From assembly GCA_965200535.1 (NCBI GenBank), contig CBDAUF010000001.1, positions 1,178,001 to 1,242,000 of the forward strand: 64,000 bases of DNA. The letters are read 5' to 3'. Origin of the DNA: MPNO01 sp965200535 (GTDB lineage: Bacteria > Pseudomonadota > Alphaproteobacteria > MPNO01). The notes under the pieces are model-generated. The model had not been told where the DNA came from, did not search any database, and worked only from the letters and a program-made list of their open reading frames with translations. This document shows, in pieces, positions 35,753-43,725 of this stretch; position 1 is the stretch's first letter, and every line of letters starts with the position of its first letter. Position numbers and translations under genes: made by a program.

Positions 35753-36778
35753 TTATCCCTTGATCTTTGCGACCTCGTCGCGCAACGCCTTCAGCACCGG
35801 CCCGGCATCCTTCAGGCCGGCCTTCGTGGCGCGCGCGATCCATTCGCCGTCCAGATCGGAAAGCAGAGAGCGAATTTCCGCTGCGGTGTCCTTTTCGAAT
35901 GAGGATATGGTATTGCCGGCGTCGCCGAGACCCTTGACCGCGAGCTTGTCGGCGCGGTCCCAGACGGATCCGAACATCGCCGACAACCGTTCTCCCGATG
36001 CCCGCATGAGCGCCGCCTGGTCGTCTTTCGACAACCCGTCGAACCTGTCCTTGTTGATGATGGCCGCAAAGCTCGCCGTATACAGTCCGCCGGGATAGGC
36101 GTAGTGGAACTTGACGGCGTCGCCGAGGCGGAAACTCCAGATGGTCTCGATCGAGAAGAAGATACCGTCGGCAACGCCGCGCGAGAGAATTTCATGCGCC
36201 TTCGTCGCCGGCGCCGACACCGTGACGATGCCCAGCCGCTTGGCAATCGCGGCCTGCGTGCCGCCGCCGGTCCTGACCTTGAGCCCCTTGATCGACGCCA
36301 GGGAGGCGATCGGCTTCCGCGTGTGAAGCATTCCCGGCCCGTGCGTAAAGAGCCCGAGAAGCTTGACGCCCTTGTGCTCGCCGAACCCCAGCAGCCGCTT
36401 GGTATAGACACGCCAGTAGGCGCGCGACATCTGCTCGGCATTTCCGTCCAGCCCGGGCAGTTCGACCATATCGGTGAAGACGAAACGGCCGGTCGTATAG
36501 CCGTGGGTAATCCATGCGACGTCGGCGATTCCCTTGCGGACACGGTCATACAGATCGCGCGGATTGATGGGAGGGTAGGTCATGCGGACATCCAGCCGCC
36601 CGGCGCTTTCCTCCTTGACCCACTTGATCCATTGCGGCCATCCATCCGTATTCATCGCGTGTTTCGGACCGGCATAGGTTTCCAGCTTGAGCGTCTCCGC
36701 CTGGGCGGCGCCGAGCGGAATCATCACCGCCCCCGTCAGGGCAAGGCCGCCCGCGATCGATCGCAACAGGGTGTTCAT
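35753..36778 (-). CDS. dctP: TRAP transporter solute-binding protein (DctP type)
   Basis: 341 residues. A signal peptide (SIAGGLALTGAVMIPLG, cleavage after AQA about residue 27) precedes a DctP fold with the key ligand region MLHTRKPIASLASIKGLKVRTGGG. That Arg lies where TRAP binding proteins hold a ligand carboxylate. ATG 36778 has GGAGGAAA upstream. It is first in the operon dctP-dctQ-dctM-M20 hydrolase. The ligand is likely an organic acid or N-acyl amino acid, inferred from the hydrolase. Confidence 0.93.
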   Translation of the reverse strand: MNTLLRSIAGGLALTGAVMIPLGAAQAETLKLETYAGPKHAMNTDGWPQWIKWVKEESAGRLDVRMTYPPINPRDLYDRVRKGIADVAWITHGYTTGRFVFTDMVELPGLDGNAEQMSRAYWRVYTKRLLGFGEHKGVKLLGLFTHGPGMLHTRKPIASLASIKGLKVRTGGGTQAAIAKRLGIVTVSAPATKAHEILSRGVADGIFFSIETIWSFRLGDAVKFHYAYPGGLYTASFAAIINKDRFDGLSKDDQAALMRASGERLSAMFGSVWDRADKLAVKGLGDAGNTISSFEKDTAAEIRSLLSDLDGEWIARATKAGLKDAGPVLKALRDEVAKIKG

Positions 36779-36984
36779 TTGGTTTCCTCCATTATCCAGT
36801 TGGCGAGCCTCCGGATCGGTTGACCCGGTACAACGCTCCGCTTCGCCCGATCCGGCGTCACGTCGTGCAGCGCCGGCCCGGCCCGGATCGTCAAACCGCC
36901 AAGTGCTGCATCGAGAGCCGCAGGGTCGGCGTTCCCGGACGACCGTTCCATCCATCGAACGCGGACTCTTGCCGATCGACGCCG

Positions 36985-37185
36985 TCAAGTCACCCCCCTG
37001 CCGTAACGGGTCCCGGCGGTCGTTGACGGCAGTTCTCCAAATCTTCTCTTGTTGTCCTTTCGGAAGCACGCCTCGAACGGTTCGCGACAGCGGCGTGCCT
37101 GTTCGAGGCCGAAGGTCTCGATGGTGTGGTCGGCGATCGTGGCAAGGTCGGTTTCGGCGAGAGAGGCGAGCCGATAGTCAGTCAT
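36985..37185 (-). pseudogene. parE: ParE/RelE-type toxin, C-terminally truncated
   Basis: 66 residues against about 95 for ParE. The N-terminus is normal (YRLASLAETDLATIADHTIETFG, a helix pair), but after residue 45 the sequence stops resembling ParE. The beta-sheet carrying the conserved Arg residues and the final strands are missing. No continuation is visible in the other frames down to 36850. The antitoxin overlaps its start by eight bases. The toxin is probably dead through a deletion at its 3' end. Confidence 0.6.
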
Positions 37186-37432
37186 GCCGCGCGCGATAGC
37201 GCTGCTCCGCCTCGGCCCACACTTCCGCTACCGTCCTGTCGCTCGCACCGCCTTCCAGACCGTCCTGGACGGCCCGTTTCAAGGCGCGGAATTGCGCATT
37301 CTGTTCCTGGTCTCGGCGGATCAGATCGCGAAAATACTCGCTGTCATTTCCGTACTCGCCGCTGGCAACCAGGGTTCGGATCCATTGCTCCTGCCGATCC
37401 GTCACGGTGATGCTCTTCTTGACCAGCGGCAT
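37178..37432 (-). CDS. parD: ParD-type antitoxin
   Basis: 84 residues, ribbon-helix-helix protein: KKSITVTDRQEQWIRTLVASGEYGNDSEYFRDLIRRDQE. The C-terminal half binds the toxin. ATG 37432 has AAAGGAA upstream. The order antitoxin then toxin, with an eight-base overlap, is standard. A direct/inverted AT repeat at 37452-37474 is the probable operator. With the toxin truncated, the antitoxin may be an orphan. Confidence 0.85.
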   Translation of the reverse strand: MPLVKKSITVTDRQEQWIRTLVASGEYGNDSEYFRDLIRRDQEQNAQFRALKRAVQDGLEGGASDRTVAEVWAEAEQRYRARHD

Positions 37433-37451
37433 GTTGGTTCCTTTCGACGAT

Positions 37452-37474
37452 CGGAATATATCCGAATATATCGG
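37452..37474. promoter_or_regulatory. probable ParD operator/promoter
   Basis: CGGAATATAT (37452-37461) is repeated as CCGAATATAT (37462-37471) and closed by CGG. The core CCGAATATATCGG is nearly palindromic and about 20 bases upstream of the parD start, where antitoxin autoregulation is expected. Confidence 0.5.
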
Positions 37475-37501
37475 ATGACACGCTCTGCGCCAACGGCGCG
37501 G

Positions 37502-37904
37502 CATCGGGGAAGCCTTCGGCCTAGCCAGCGTGTTCATCACCGCAGGGCTGGCGTTGGCCCGGATCGACCGTTCGGTGACCGACATCGATCACGGTGCATC
37601 CGTGCCGCCCCGGTTCGATCCCGATGACTCATTGCGGGACTGCTAGACGGCGCCCGGCTGGGCCATCGGCGTCGGCCATGAGACGAAACTGTCGGATACC
37701 TGGATGGTGCGGCTGGAGGCGTCCTACATGGACTTCGACAGCAGCACTCATCACGTGAACCGGTCTGGCGACAACCGCTGCGGGCCGGAAGGGCCCAACA
37801 GACCACGCCCCTGCGAGGTCGCGCATTCCGTCGGCACGATCCGCGCGACGATTGTCCATCGCTTCGGGAATGATCTCGGAACTGGTATACGGCCGGGAAG
37901 CTGA
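37502..37904 (+). pseudogene. outer-membrane beta-barrel protein, 3' remnant
   Basis: In one plus-strand frame the sequence reads like the last strands of an Omp25/OmpA-type beta-barrel: VFITAGLALARIDRSVTD, WAIGVGHETKLSDTWMVRLEAS and a final HSVGTIRATIVHRFG. An in-frame TAG (37644-37646) interrupts it, the 5' half of the gene is missing, and it extends past the normal terminal aromatic-Phe-Gly by a short tail. The fragment abuts the parD control region, so an indel or insertion probably replaced the rest. Confidence 0.6.
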
Positions 37905-38016
37905 GGCTGACGGAACTCCTGATTGAGTTCGATTTCAACGAATGCGCGCCGCGCAGCCGGTGACGGCTCGAGCGCCGATCCTTGTCCGATGCCGGGGGAG
38001 TTCCTATGATCGGCGC

Positions 38017-38484
38017 ATGACCGGGGCGATCGCCTTCGACACCCACCGCTTCGTCAAACGTCTGACGGAGAGCGGCTTCACCGAGAGGCAGGCCGAGACG
38101 CTGGCGGAAGAGCATGTCGCCCTGCTCAACGCCAATCTTGCGACCAAGGCCGACAGCGCGGCGATCCATGCCGAGATAACGCGGGTCGAGGCCGGCATCG
38201 AGACGCTGCGTCAGGAGACCCGGGCCGACATAGCGCAGGTCGAGGCCGGCGTCGAGACGCTGCGTCAGGAGACTCGGGCCGACATAGCGCGGGTCGAGGC
38301 CGGCATCGAGGCGCTGCGTCAGGAGACCCAAGCCGACATAGCGCGGGTCGAGGCCGGCATCGAGGCGCTGCGTCAGGAGACCCGGGCGGGCATGGAGGCC
38401 GTGAAGGCCGATTTGCTGAAATGGCTGTTCGGCGCGCTGGTTGCCCAGGGAGGTCTGATCGTCGCCCTGGTCAAGCTGCTGTAG
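38017..38484 (+). CDS. DUF1640-like coiled-coil protein with C-terminal membrane helix
   Basis: 155 residues. The N-terminus FDTHRFVKRLTESGFTERQAETLAE matches the DUF1640/CCDC90 head. Then a coiled coil is built from four 18-residue repeats of the form VEAGIETLRQETRADIA (about residues 57-128). A hydrophobic helix (LFGALVAQGGLIVALVKLL) ends the protein. Bacterial members are membrane-attached and uncharacterised; the mitochondrial relative regulates the calcium uniporter. The start is ATG 38017 and the stop TAG. Confidence 0.8.
   Translation: MTGAIAFDTHRFVKRLTESGFTERQAETLAEEHVALLNANLATKADSAAIHAEITRVEAGIETLRQETRADIAQVEAGVETLRQETRADIARVEAGIEALRQETQADIARVEAGIEALRQETRAGMEAVKADLLKWLFGALVAQGGLIVALVKLL
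38185..38400 (+). repeat. four tandem 54-bp repeats within the DUF1640 gene
   Basis: Units start at 38185, 38239, 38293 and 38347, each 54 bases (18 codons) and differing by only a few substitutions. Each keeps the coding frame, so copy number can change without breaking the coiled coil. Confidence 0.85.
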
Positions 38485-38728
38485 CGCCGCGCGCCTGCGC
38501 CGACAGGGGCTGTGACGGCGGCCGCTTCCGCGGCGCCCTTGCCGGGCGCGGGGTCGTGTCCCGCCTCCCCGATCGTCGCAACCGCAAACACCGGTCGATT
38601 ATGACCAAGGGCTTGTACAAGCGCCCAAACCTCATCGAACGCATGTGCAGCAGCCGTCATCTTCCGGTCATGATTCCTGAGCCGATACCGAGGCATTCGC
38701 ATTCCCTGCTGCACCCGCCGGCAGCACG

Positions 38729-39565
38729 TCATCTCGACCGGCGGTTGATCGCGTAGCCGCCCCGACCGCCCTTGAAGGGTTGGATGAGCAGGTTGTGGAG
38801 GTGGAGTTCGGCCGGGTCGCGGAAGCGGTCCAGGCCGATCGTCATCGACTCGTGGCCCAACTCCGGCTGCGCCCGATAGGTGCCGAAGAGACGGTCCCAC
38901 CAGGGGAAGTTGAAACCAAAATTGCTGTTGGTCTCGGCGTCGATGTCGGAATGGTGGACGCGGTGCATGTCGGGGGTCACCACGAACAGGCGGAGTCCCC
39001 GGTCGAGTCCCTCCGGCATACGCAGGTTGCCGTGATTGAACATCGAGGTTCCGTTGAGCAACACCTCGAAAACGACCACGGCGAGCGCCGCCGGGCCGAT
39101 AACGATCACAGCCGCGAGCTTCAACAGCACCGACAGCAGGATCTCGAACGGGTGGAAGCGGGCCCCGGTGGTGACGTCGAAGTCCAGGTCGGCGTGATGC
39201 ATGCGATGCAGCCGCCACAGCACCGGCACGGCGTGGAACATGACGTGCTGGAGGTAGACGACGAGATCGAGGATGACCACCGCGATCAGAACTTCCAGCC
39301 AGAACGGCAGCGCGACCAGGTTGAGCACGCCCCAGCCGCGTTCCCCTGCGGTGGCCGCCAGCGCGACCGGAACCATGGGGACGAGCAGCCGCACGGCTGC
39401 GGTGTTCAGCGCGACGATGGCGATATTGGCGTACCACCGCTTCCAGCGCGGCTGGCTCAATACCCGCCTCGGTGCGGCCAATTCCCACAGCGCCACCACG
39501 GCGAAGATGCCGACGAAGAAGCCGAGCCTGATCGCGGGCTCGCCGGCGGCGATGAACTCCGGCAT
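38729..39565 (-). CDS. sterol desaturase/fatty acid hydroxylase family protein
   Basis: 278 residues with several membrane helices (about 12-30, 45-70, 85-110 and 150-170). The three histidine boxes of the di-iron site are visible: HVMFH, HRMHH and HRVHH, with further His residues in FHPFE and FNHGN. It is a membrane hydroxylase or desaturase acting on lipid or sterol-like substrates. It starts three bases after the stop of the XRE gene, so the two are probably cotranscribed. The 244 bases beyond its stop (38485-38728) hold no convincing gene. Confidence 0.88.
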   Translation of the reverse strand: MPEFIAAGEPAIRLGFFVGIFAVVALWELAAPRRVLSQPRWKRWYANIAIVALNTAAVRLLVPMVPVALAATAGERGWGVLNLVALPFWLEVLIAVVILDLVVYLQHVMFHAVPVLWRLHRMHHADLDFDVTTGARFHPFEILLSVLLKLAAVIVIGPAALAVVVFEVLLNGTSMFNHGNLRMPEGLDRGLRLFVVTPDMHRVHHSDIDAETNSNFGFNFPWWDRLFGTYRAQPELGHESMTIGLDRFRDPAELHLHNLLIQPFKGGRGGYAINRRSR

Positions 39566-39568
39566 CCT

Positions 39569-39916
39569 TTACCCCGGAACGTTATCGTCCATCGTCACAT
39601 CGAGCATGACGGCGAGCTTGCGAAGGGCTTTCACCGAGCCCTCATCACGGCCCGCTTCGATCTCGACAATCCGCACCCGATTGACGCCCGAGACGCGCGC
39701 GCGCTTCGACCGGGAACGGTCACGGTATTCGCCCCAGACCCGGGGCGGCGATGTGCCCGCGAAGAGGCGGTCCGCGACATGGGACGGGACCGGTTCTTCC
39801 TCTCCGGCCGCGATCCATGCCTTGAAGTCCGGCGCTGCGTGCAAGTCATCAGAGTCTTCTTCCGCGGCGCACAGGCGGTCATGCCCGGCTCTTGGGGCGG
39901 CCACGGTTTGGATCAT
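39569..39916 (-). CDS. XRE-family helix-turn-helix protein
   Basis: 115 residues. The N-terminal half is acidic (EEDSDDLHAAPDFKAWIAAGEE), as in antitoxin-like XRE proteins that carry a toxin-binding arm. The C-terminal half is an HTH: SGVNRVRIVEIEAGRDEGSVKALRKLA followed by LDVTMDD. A RelE-type partner would be expected next door, but none is seen on either side. The first HTH helices are weak (RDRSRSKRARV), so DNA binding may be impaired. Confidence 0.65.
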   Translation of the reverse strand: MIQTVAAPRAGHDRLCAAEEDSDDLHAAPDFKAWIAAGEEEPVPSHVADRLFAGTSPPRVWGEYRDRSRSKRARVSGVNRVRIVEIEAGRDEGSVKALRKLAVMLDVTMDDNVPG

Positions 39917-39989
39917 CGCGGTTTGTCTCCGGCAACGGCGCCGCTCAGCTTGGCAAACAAACAGTACCAGTGTTGGGCACCGAACGAGA

Positions 39990-40166
39990 ATGGTCGGGGT
40001 GTCTGCGGATGCTCCATTCGCGTTGGGGAGGACCTGCGCAACGTTTGCGCTGCTCTACGGGATCTATCGCGTCGTCTGGTCGATCGCCCACCGGATGGAG
40101 CGGCGGCCGCGCGCGACGCTCGAAGAGCGCTGGCTGCCGCGACAGCTCTACCCGGAGATGTCCTGA
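39990..40166 (+). CDS. possible small single-span membrane protein
   Basis: 58 codons from ATG 39990. The middle (CATFALLYGIYRVVWSIAH) could be a membrane helix followed by a basic tail. Codon third positions are GC-rich, as in real genes here. There is no clear ribosome site and no family recognised. It may be a gene fragment. Confidence 0.25.
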   Translation: MVGVSADAPFALGRTCATFALLYGIYRVVWSIAHRMERRPRATLEERWLPRQLYPEMS

Positions 40167-40187
40167 GCGGGGAGCGGCCCGTCCGTG

Positions 40188-41471
40188 TCAGGCGTCGAGC
40201 CTGCGGTTGCTCCAGAAATGCTCGGCGCGCCGGGCGAGGCGTTCGTCGAGATAGCGCCTGGCAAGGCCGCTGTCACCGCTCCTGAGCGCCGCCTCGAGCA
40301 GGGTGTCGTGAAAGGCATCGCGCTGGGTCTTGCTGCCGCCGAGCCGGATAATCTCATCCCATATGGGCTCGGTCTTCGCGACGACGCGGCCCCACTCGCC
40401 ACGGATGAAAGCGTGCTGCGCTTCGTTGAGCGGGATCACCACCCGCTCCCAGATGTCGTTGCCGGACGCCCGTCCGCGTGCGCGCAGACTGTCGAGATGG
40501 GCCTCCGCGGTCTCCCAGTCGCGCCCCCCGGCCAGCGCCATCCCGACATGCGAATGGTGGAAGGGCGAATCTTCGGGCCGGTCGAGCTGGTCCCTGAGAA
40601 TGTCGGCGAAGGGTTGCCAGCGCTCGCCTACGTCCATGCCGTAAAGTTCGAAGCGCCAGAGCGTGGAAACTGTGTTGCGCAAGTCGAGCCCGCGCGGCGA
40701 CGGCTTGCGTTCGAACCAGCCGCGGCACATCTCGGAAGCCTGCTCGTAGCCGCCGACCGCGATGCGGTAAAGCACCAGGTGCCACAGCATGTGGTTGCGG
40801 TAATAGTTCATGTGGACGCAGGCATCGAGCGCCGGCGGCACGCGCTCCAGCGCCTCGTCATAGGCCTGCAGATCGTAGAGCGCGTGCGTCAGCGCATGAA
40901 CGCCCCAGGTGTCCTCCGGGTTCCGCGCGATGCAGCGCTCGGCCCAGCGCACCGCCGCTTCGCCCTCGCCCTGCTCCTCGAGGACGAAGGCGAAGAGGCC
41001 GTGCACGAAGGAGTCCTCGGGCAGCGCCTGCAGCAATGTCTCCGACAGCTCTCGCATGTCGGCGAAGCGCCCCTGGAAAAACCACATCAGGTAGAGCCGC
41101 TGTGCGATCATGAGGTCCGCCGGCCAGGCGCCGAGATGGGCGCGCATCGCCGCCTCGGCATCGCGCGGGCGCAGATTCACATAGTGGTCGAGCGCGGCCA
41201 CCAGGCTCTGCTCCCGCTCGGAGCCCCGGTCCGCCGCCCGCTTTGCCGCGATTATCGCGGCCCGCGCCTCGCCGAAGTCCTCTTCGACGAAACAGGCCGC
41301 CGCGAGCCCGGCGTGAGCGGCCGCGAGACCCGCGTCCCCGGCGACCGCATCGCGGAAAAAATCCACCGACCGGACGTCCCACGAAAGAAGACCCTTGACC
41401 CCCCGGTCGAAGGCGTCCGCTGCGTCCCCGGATGCGGTCGACAGCGAGAGCCCGTAGGCATCGAGCTGCAT
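40188..41471 (-). CDS. TPR protein of the TTC38 family
   Basis: 427 residues from ATG 41471 (MQLDAYGL is the usual family start; GTG or other codons further up are less likely). It is helical throughout with degenerate tetratricopeptide repeats, e.g. AAHAGLAAACFVEEDFGEAR and VHGLFAFVLEEQGEGEAAVRWAERCI. Fixed family features are NYYRNHMLWHLVLYRIA and FHHSHVGMALAGG. Function is unknown in bacteria. It is divergent from the PhnD-like gene across 93 bases. Confidence 0.82.
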   Translation of the reverse strand: MQLDAYGLSLSTASGDAADAFDRGVKGLLSWDVRSVDFFRDAVAGDAGLAAAHAGLAAACFVEEDFGEARAAIIAAKRAADRGSEREQSLVAALDHYVNLRPRDAEAAMRAHLGAWPADLMIAQRLYLMWFFQGRFADMRELSETLLQALPEDSFVHGLFAFVLEEQGEGEAAVRWAERCIARNPEDTWGVHALTHALYDLQAYDEALERVPPALDACVHMNYYRNHMLWHLVLYRIAVGGYEQASEMCRGWFERKPSPRGLDLRNTVSTLWRFELYGMDVGERWQPFADILRDQLDRPEDSPFHHSHVGMALAGGRDWETAEAHLDSLRARGRASGNDIWERVVIPLNEAQHAFIRGEWGRVVAKTEPIWDEIIRLGGSKTQRDAFHDTLLEAALRSGDSGLARRYLDERLARRAEHFWSNRRLDA

Positions 41472-41564
41472 GATGTCCCTTCCGGCCCTGCGGTGTAGCA
41501 TGGATCAGTTTAGCGGCGCTCCGAAAACGCGTGCAACGTCGTCCGGCCGCGAGGAGGTGTCGTC

Positions 41565-42380
41565 ATGGATGGGATGATCGGCTCGGCCCGGCTATACGAA
41601 TGGTCGCCCGGCCTCGGAACCGCCTGGGGCGACTTGCTGCGCTGGGTGAGCGAGACGGCCGGCGTCGTCTACGAGGTCATCCCGCGAGACGTGCCGATGG
41701 GGCTCGACGAGCTCTGGGCGCGGGGCGACATGGGGTGCGTGGCGATGTGCGGCTACCCCTGGGTACTGGCCGAGGAACCGCCGCGTCTGCTCGCCGCGCC
41801 GGTGCCCGCGCCGCCGCGCTACGGCGACCGGCCGGTCTACGTCAGCGACTTCGTGGTGCCTCCCGACAGCCCGTTCGGGGCCCTGGAGGACACGTTCGGC
41901 CACCGCTTCGCCTACTCCACCGAGCACTCCCAGTCGGGCTACAACGCGGCGCGCTACCACCTGCTGTCCTATCGGACGGCGGATCGGTCGTCGCTGTTCG
42001 GCAAGGTGCTGGGGCCCTATATGCGCCAAGGCGCGGTGCTCGACGCGTTCGCGGCGGGCGAGGCGGATGTCGCCGCCGTCGACGGTTTCGCGCTCGACTT
42101 GCTGCGCCGTCACGACCCGGATTCGGCGGGCCGGGTGCGGGTGATCGCGACCACCGAGGCGGCGCCGATCCTGCCCATGGTGACCTCGCTCGCTGCAGAC
42201 GATGCGGACCGGCGGCGCCTCATCGACGCGCTTCTCGCCTTCGGTGCGGCGCCCGAGATGGCGGCGACGCGCGATGCACTGCTGCTCAGCCGGTTCGAGA
42301 CCGTGTTGCCGGAGATATTCGACGAGCTGATCGACCGCCAGCGTGCGGCGGAAGATGCGGGCTACGCGAAGATCGCCTGA
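41565..42380 (+). CDS. PhnD-like substrate-binding-fold protein without signal peptide
   Basis: 271 residues; ATG 41565 is preceded by GAGGAGG at seven bases, so the start is firm. The fold resembles phosphate/phosphonate/taurine-type binding proteins (PF12974-like): SDFVVPPDSPFGALEDTFG, AYSTEHSQSGYNAARYHLLSY, then an AVLDAFAAGEADVAAVDGFALDLL segment. No secretion signal and no ABC transporter genes are near, so it may be a cytoplasmic sensor or the periplasmic type with lost signal. Ligand unknown. A shared hairpin separates it from the convergent MetE-like gene. Confidence 0.75.
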   Translation: MDGMIGSARLYEWSPGLGTAWGDLLRWVSETAGVVYEVIPRDVPMGLDELWARGDMGCVAMCGYPWVLAEEPPRLLAAPVPAPPRYGDRPVYVSDFVVPPDSPFGALEDTFGHRFAYSTEHSQSGYNAARYHLLSYRTADRSSLFGKVLGPYMRQGAVLDAFAAGEADVAAVDGFALDLLRRHDPDSAGRVRVIATTEAAPILPMVTSLAADDADRRRLIDALLAFGAAPEMAATRDALLLSRFETVLPEIFDELIDRQRAAEDAGYAKIA

Positions 42381-42388
42381 CCCCGCTT

Positions 42389-42412
42389 CGATTGACTGAC
42401 GCCGGTCAATCG
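42389..42412. terminator. shared hairpin between convergent genes
   Basis: CGATTGAC (42389-42396) pairs perfectly with GTCAATCG (42405-42412) across eight bases. It lies nine bases after the PhnD-like stop and includes the stop codon of the MetE-like gene. No long T-run. Confidence 0.45.
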
Positions 42413-43527
42413 TTGCCCCAGACCTCCCTGGCCACGTCGACCACGAGGCCGAGCTTGGCCATCTCGTCGGCCTCCGCGATGGGGTTGCCCTGGTAGATGC
42501 TGGCGAAGCCGCATTGCGGGCTCAGCCCGAGCTGTTCCATCGGCACGTAGCGGGCGGCCTCGTCGATCCGGCGTTTCAAGTCGTCCTTCGGTTCGAGCGC
42601 CGCCTTCTTGGTCGTGACGAGCCCGAGCACAACCAGCTTGTCGTCCCGCTGGAGGTGGCGCAACGGCGTGAAGTCGCCCGCCCGCGGCTAGTCGTATTCC
42701 ATGAACAGGGCGTCGACCTCGAGGTCGTTCAGCAGGGCCTCGGCGACCGGCTCGTAGCCGCCCTCCGCCACCCAGGCGCCGCGCACGTTCCCGCGGCACA
42801 TATGCAAGCCGACGCGCTGACCGGCGGGCCGGTTGCGGATGCAGGCGTTGATGATCTTCGCATAGAAGCCCGGCAGCTCGTCCAGATCCTCGCCGATGCG
42901 GCGGTACCGGTCGTGGAACTTCGGGTCGCACATATGGGCGAAGTTGGTATCGTCGATCTGCACGAAGTCGCAGCCCGCATCCCACAGCGCGTGAAGCTCG
43001 GCGTTGTATACCTCGGCGAGCCCGGCAATCAGCGCGTCCTTGTCGGGATAGAGCGCCTTGTTGATTCCGGCCCAGCCGCCCCGGGCGTACATGTAGGTGG
43101 GCGAGGGGATGCACGTCTTGACCGTGCGGTCGGTCAGTGCGCTGGTGAACTTGTAATCCTCCACCGCCAGTCCGCCGGGCGGATGCCCCAGCCGACCGGT
43201 GACCTCCAGCACCGGCGGGGCGTATTCGATGTCCTCGTCCTCGTAGTGGAAGTGGAACTCGACCCGGCCGGTCAACTCGACGCCCTCGATCCGGGTCAGG
43301 ATCGGGGTGTGAAATTCGTAGCGACGAAACTCGCCGTCGGTCACCGTCGGGATGCCGGTCTCCTCCTGGAGCGACACGACCCGGCGGATACAGCGGTCCT
43401 CGACCTCGCGCCGCGCCCGGTCGTCGATCTCTCCGCGTTCGTGCGCCTCAAGCGTCCGCTGCAACTCCATCGGGCGCAACAGGCTGCCAATATGGTCGGC
43501 GCGGAATGGCGGCTTTCCCGGTTGCAT
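42406..43527 (-). pseudogene. MetE C-terminal-domain-like methyltransferase, internal TAG
   Basis: Without its internal stop this would be a 373-residue cobalamin-independent methionine synthase-like protein. It opens with FRADHIGSLLRP and contains the zinc-ligand motif LHMCRGN. A TAG (42690-42688) then falls after LFMEYD. The same frame continues with PRAGDFTPLR, VLGLVTTKK and the second zinc cysteine in LSPQCGFASIYQGN. The downstream part is fully conserved, so the nonsense change is recent or an assembly error. The truncated 279-residue product would lack the last zinc ligand. Substrate is not necessarily homocysteine; many such paralogues are unassigned. Confidence 0.75.
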
Positions 43528-43725
43528 GACGGCAACTCTCCCCAAGTCCAGCGTCCCTAGACGATCCAGCGTGACAGCCGCCGGGTCCCCGGGCAAGCGG
43601 CGTCCGAACGATACCATCGGAGCGACGGCCCGAACCTGAACCAGAGCCGGCGCCCGCTTCATCCGCACACGGCGATGAAGACAACAGGGGCCCGAAGGCT
43701 TTCGCGATCGGCGGGCCAGTGTGCC

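Noticed and set aside
38500..38690. Possible minus-strand small gene between the DUF1640 and fatty-acid hydroxylase genes
   Set aside because: The frame is open and partly protein-like but has no clear start or stop context and no family resemblance.
39917..40166. A RelE-type toxin partner for the XRE protein
   Set aside because: Neither side holds a frame with toxin features; the 58-codon plus-strand frame looks like a membrane segment instead.
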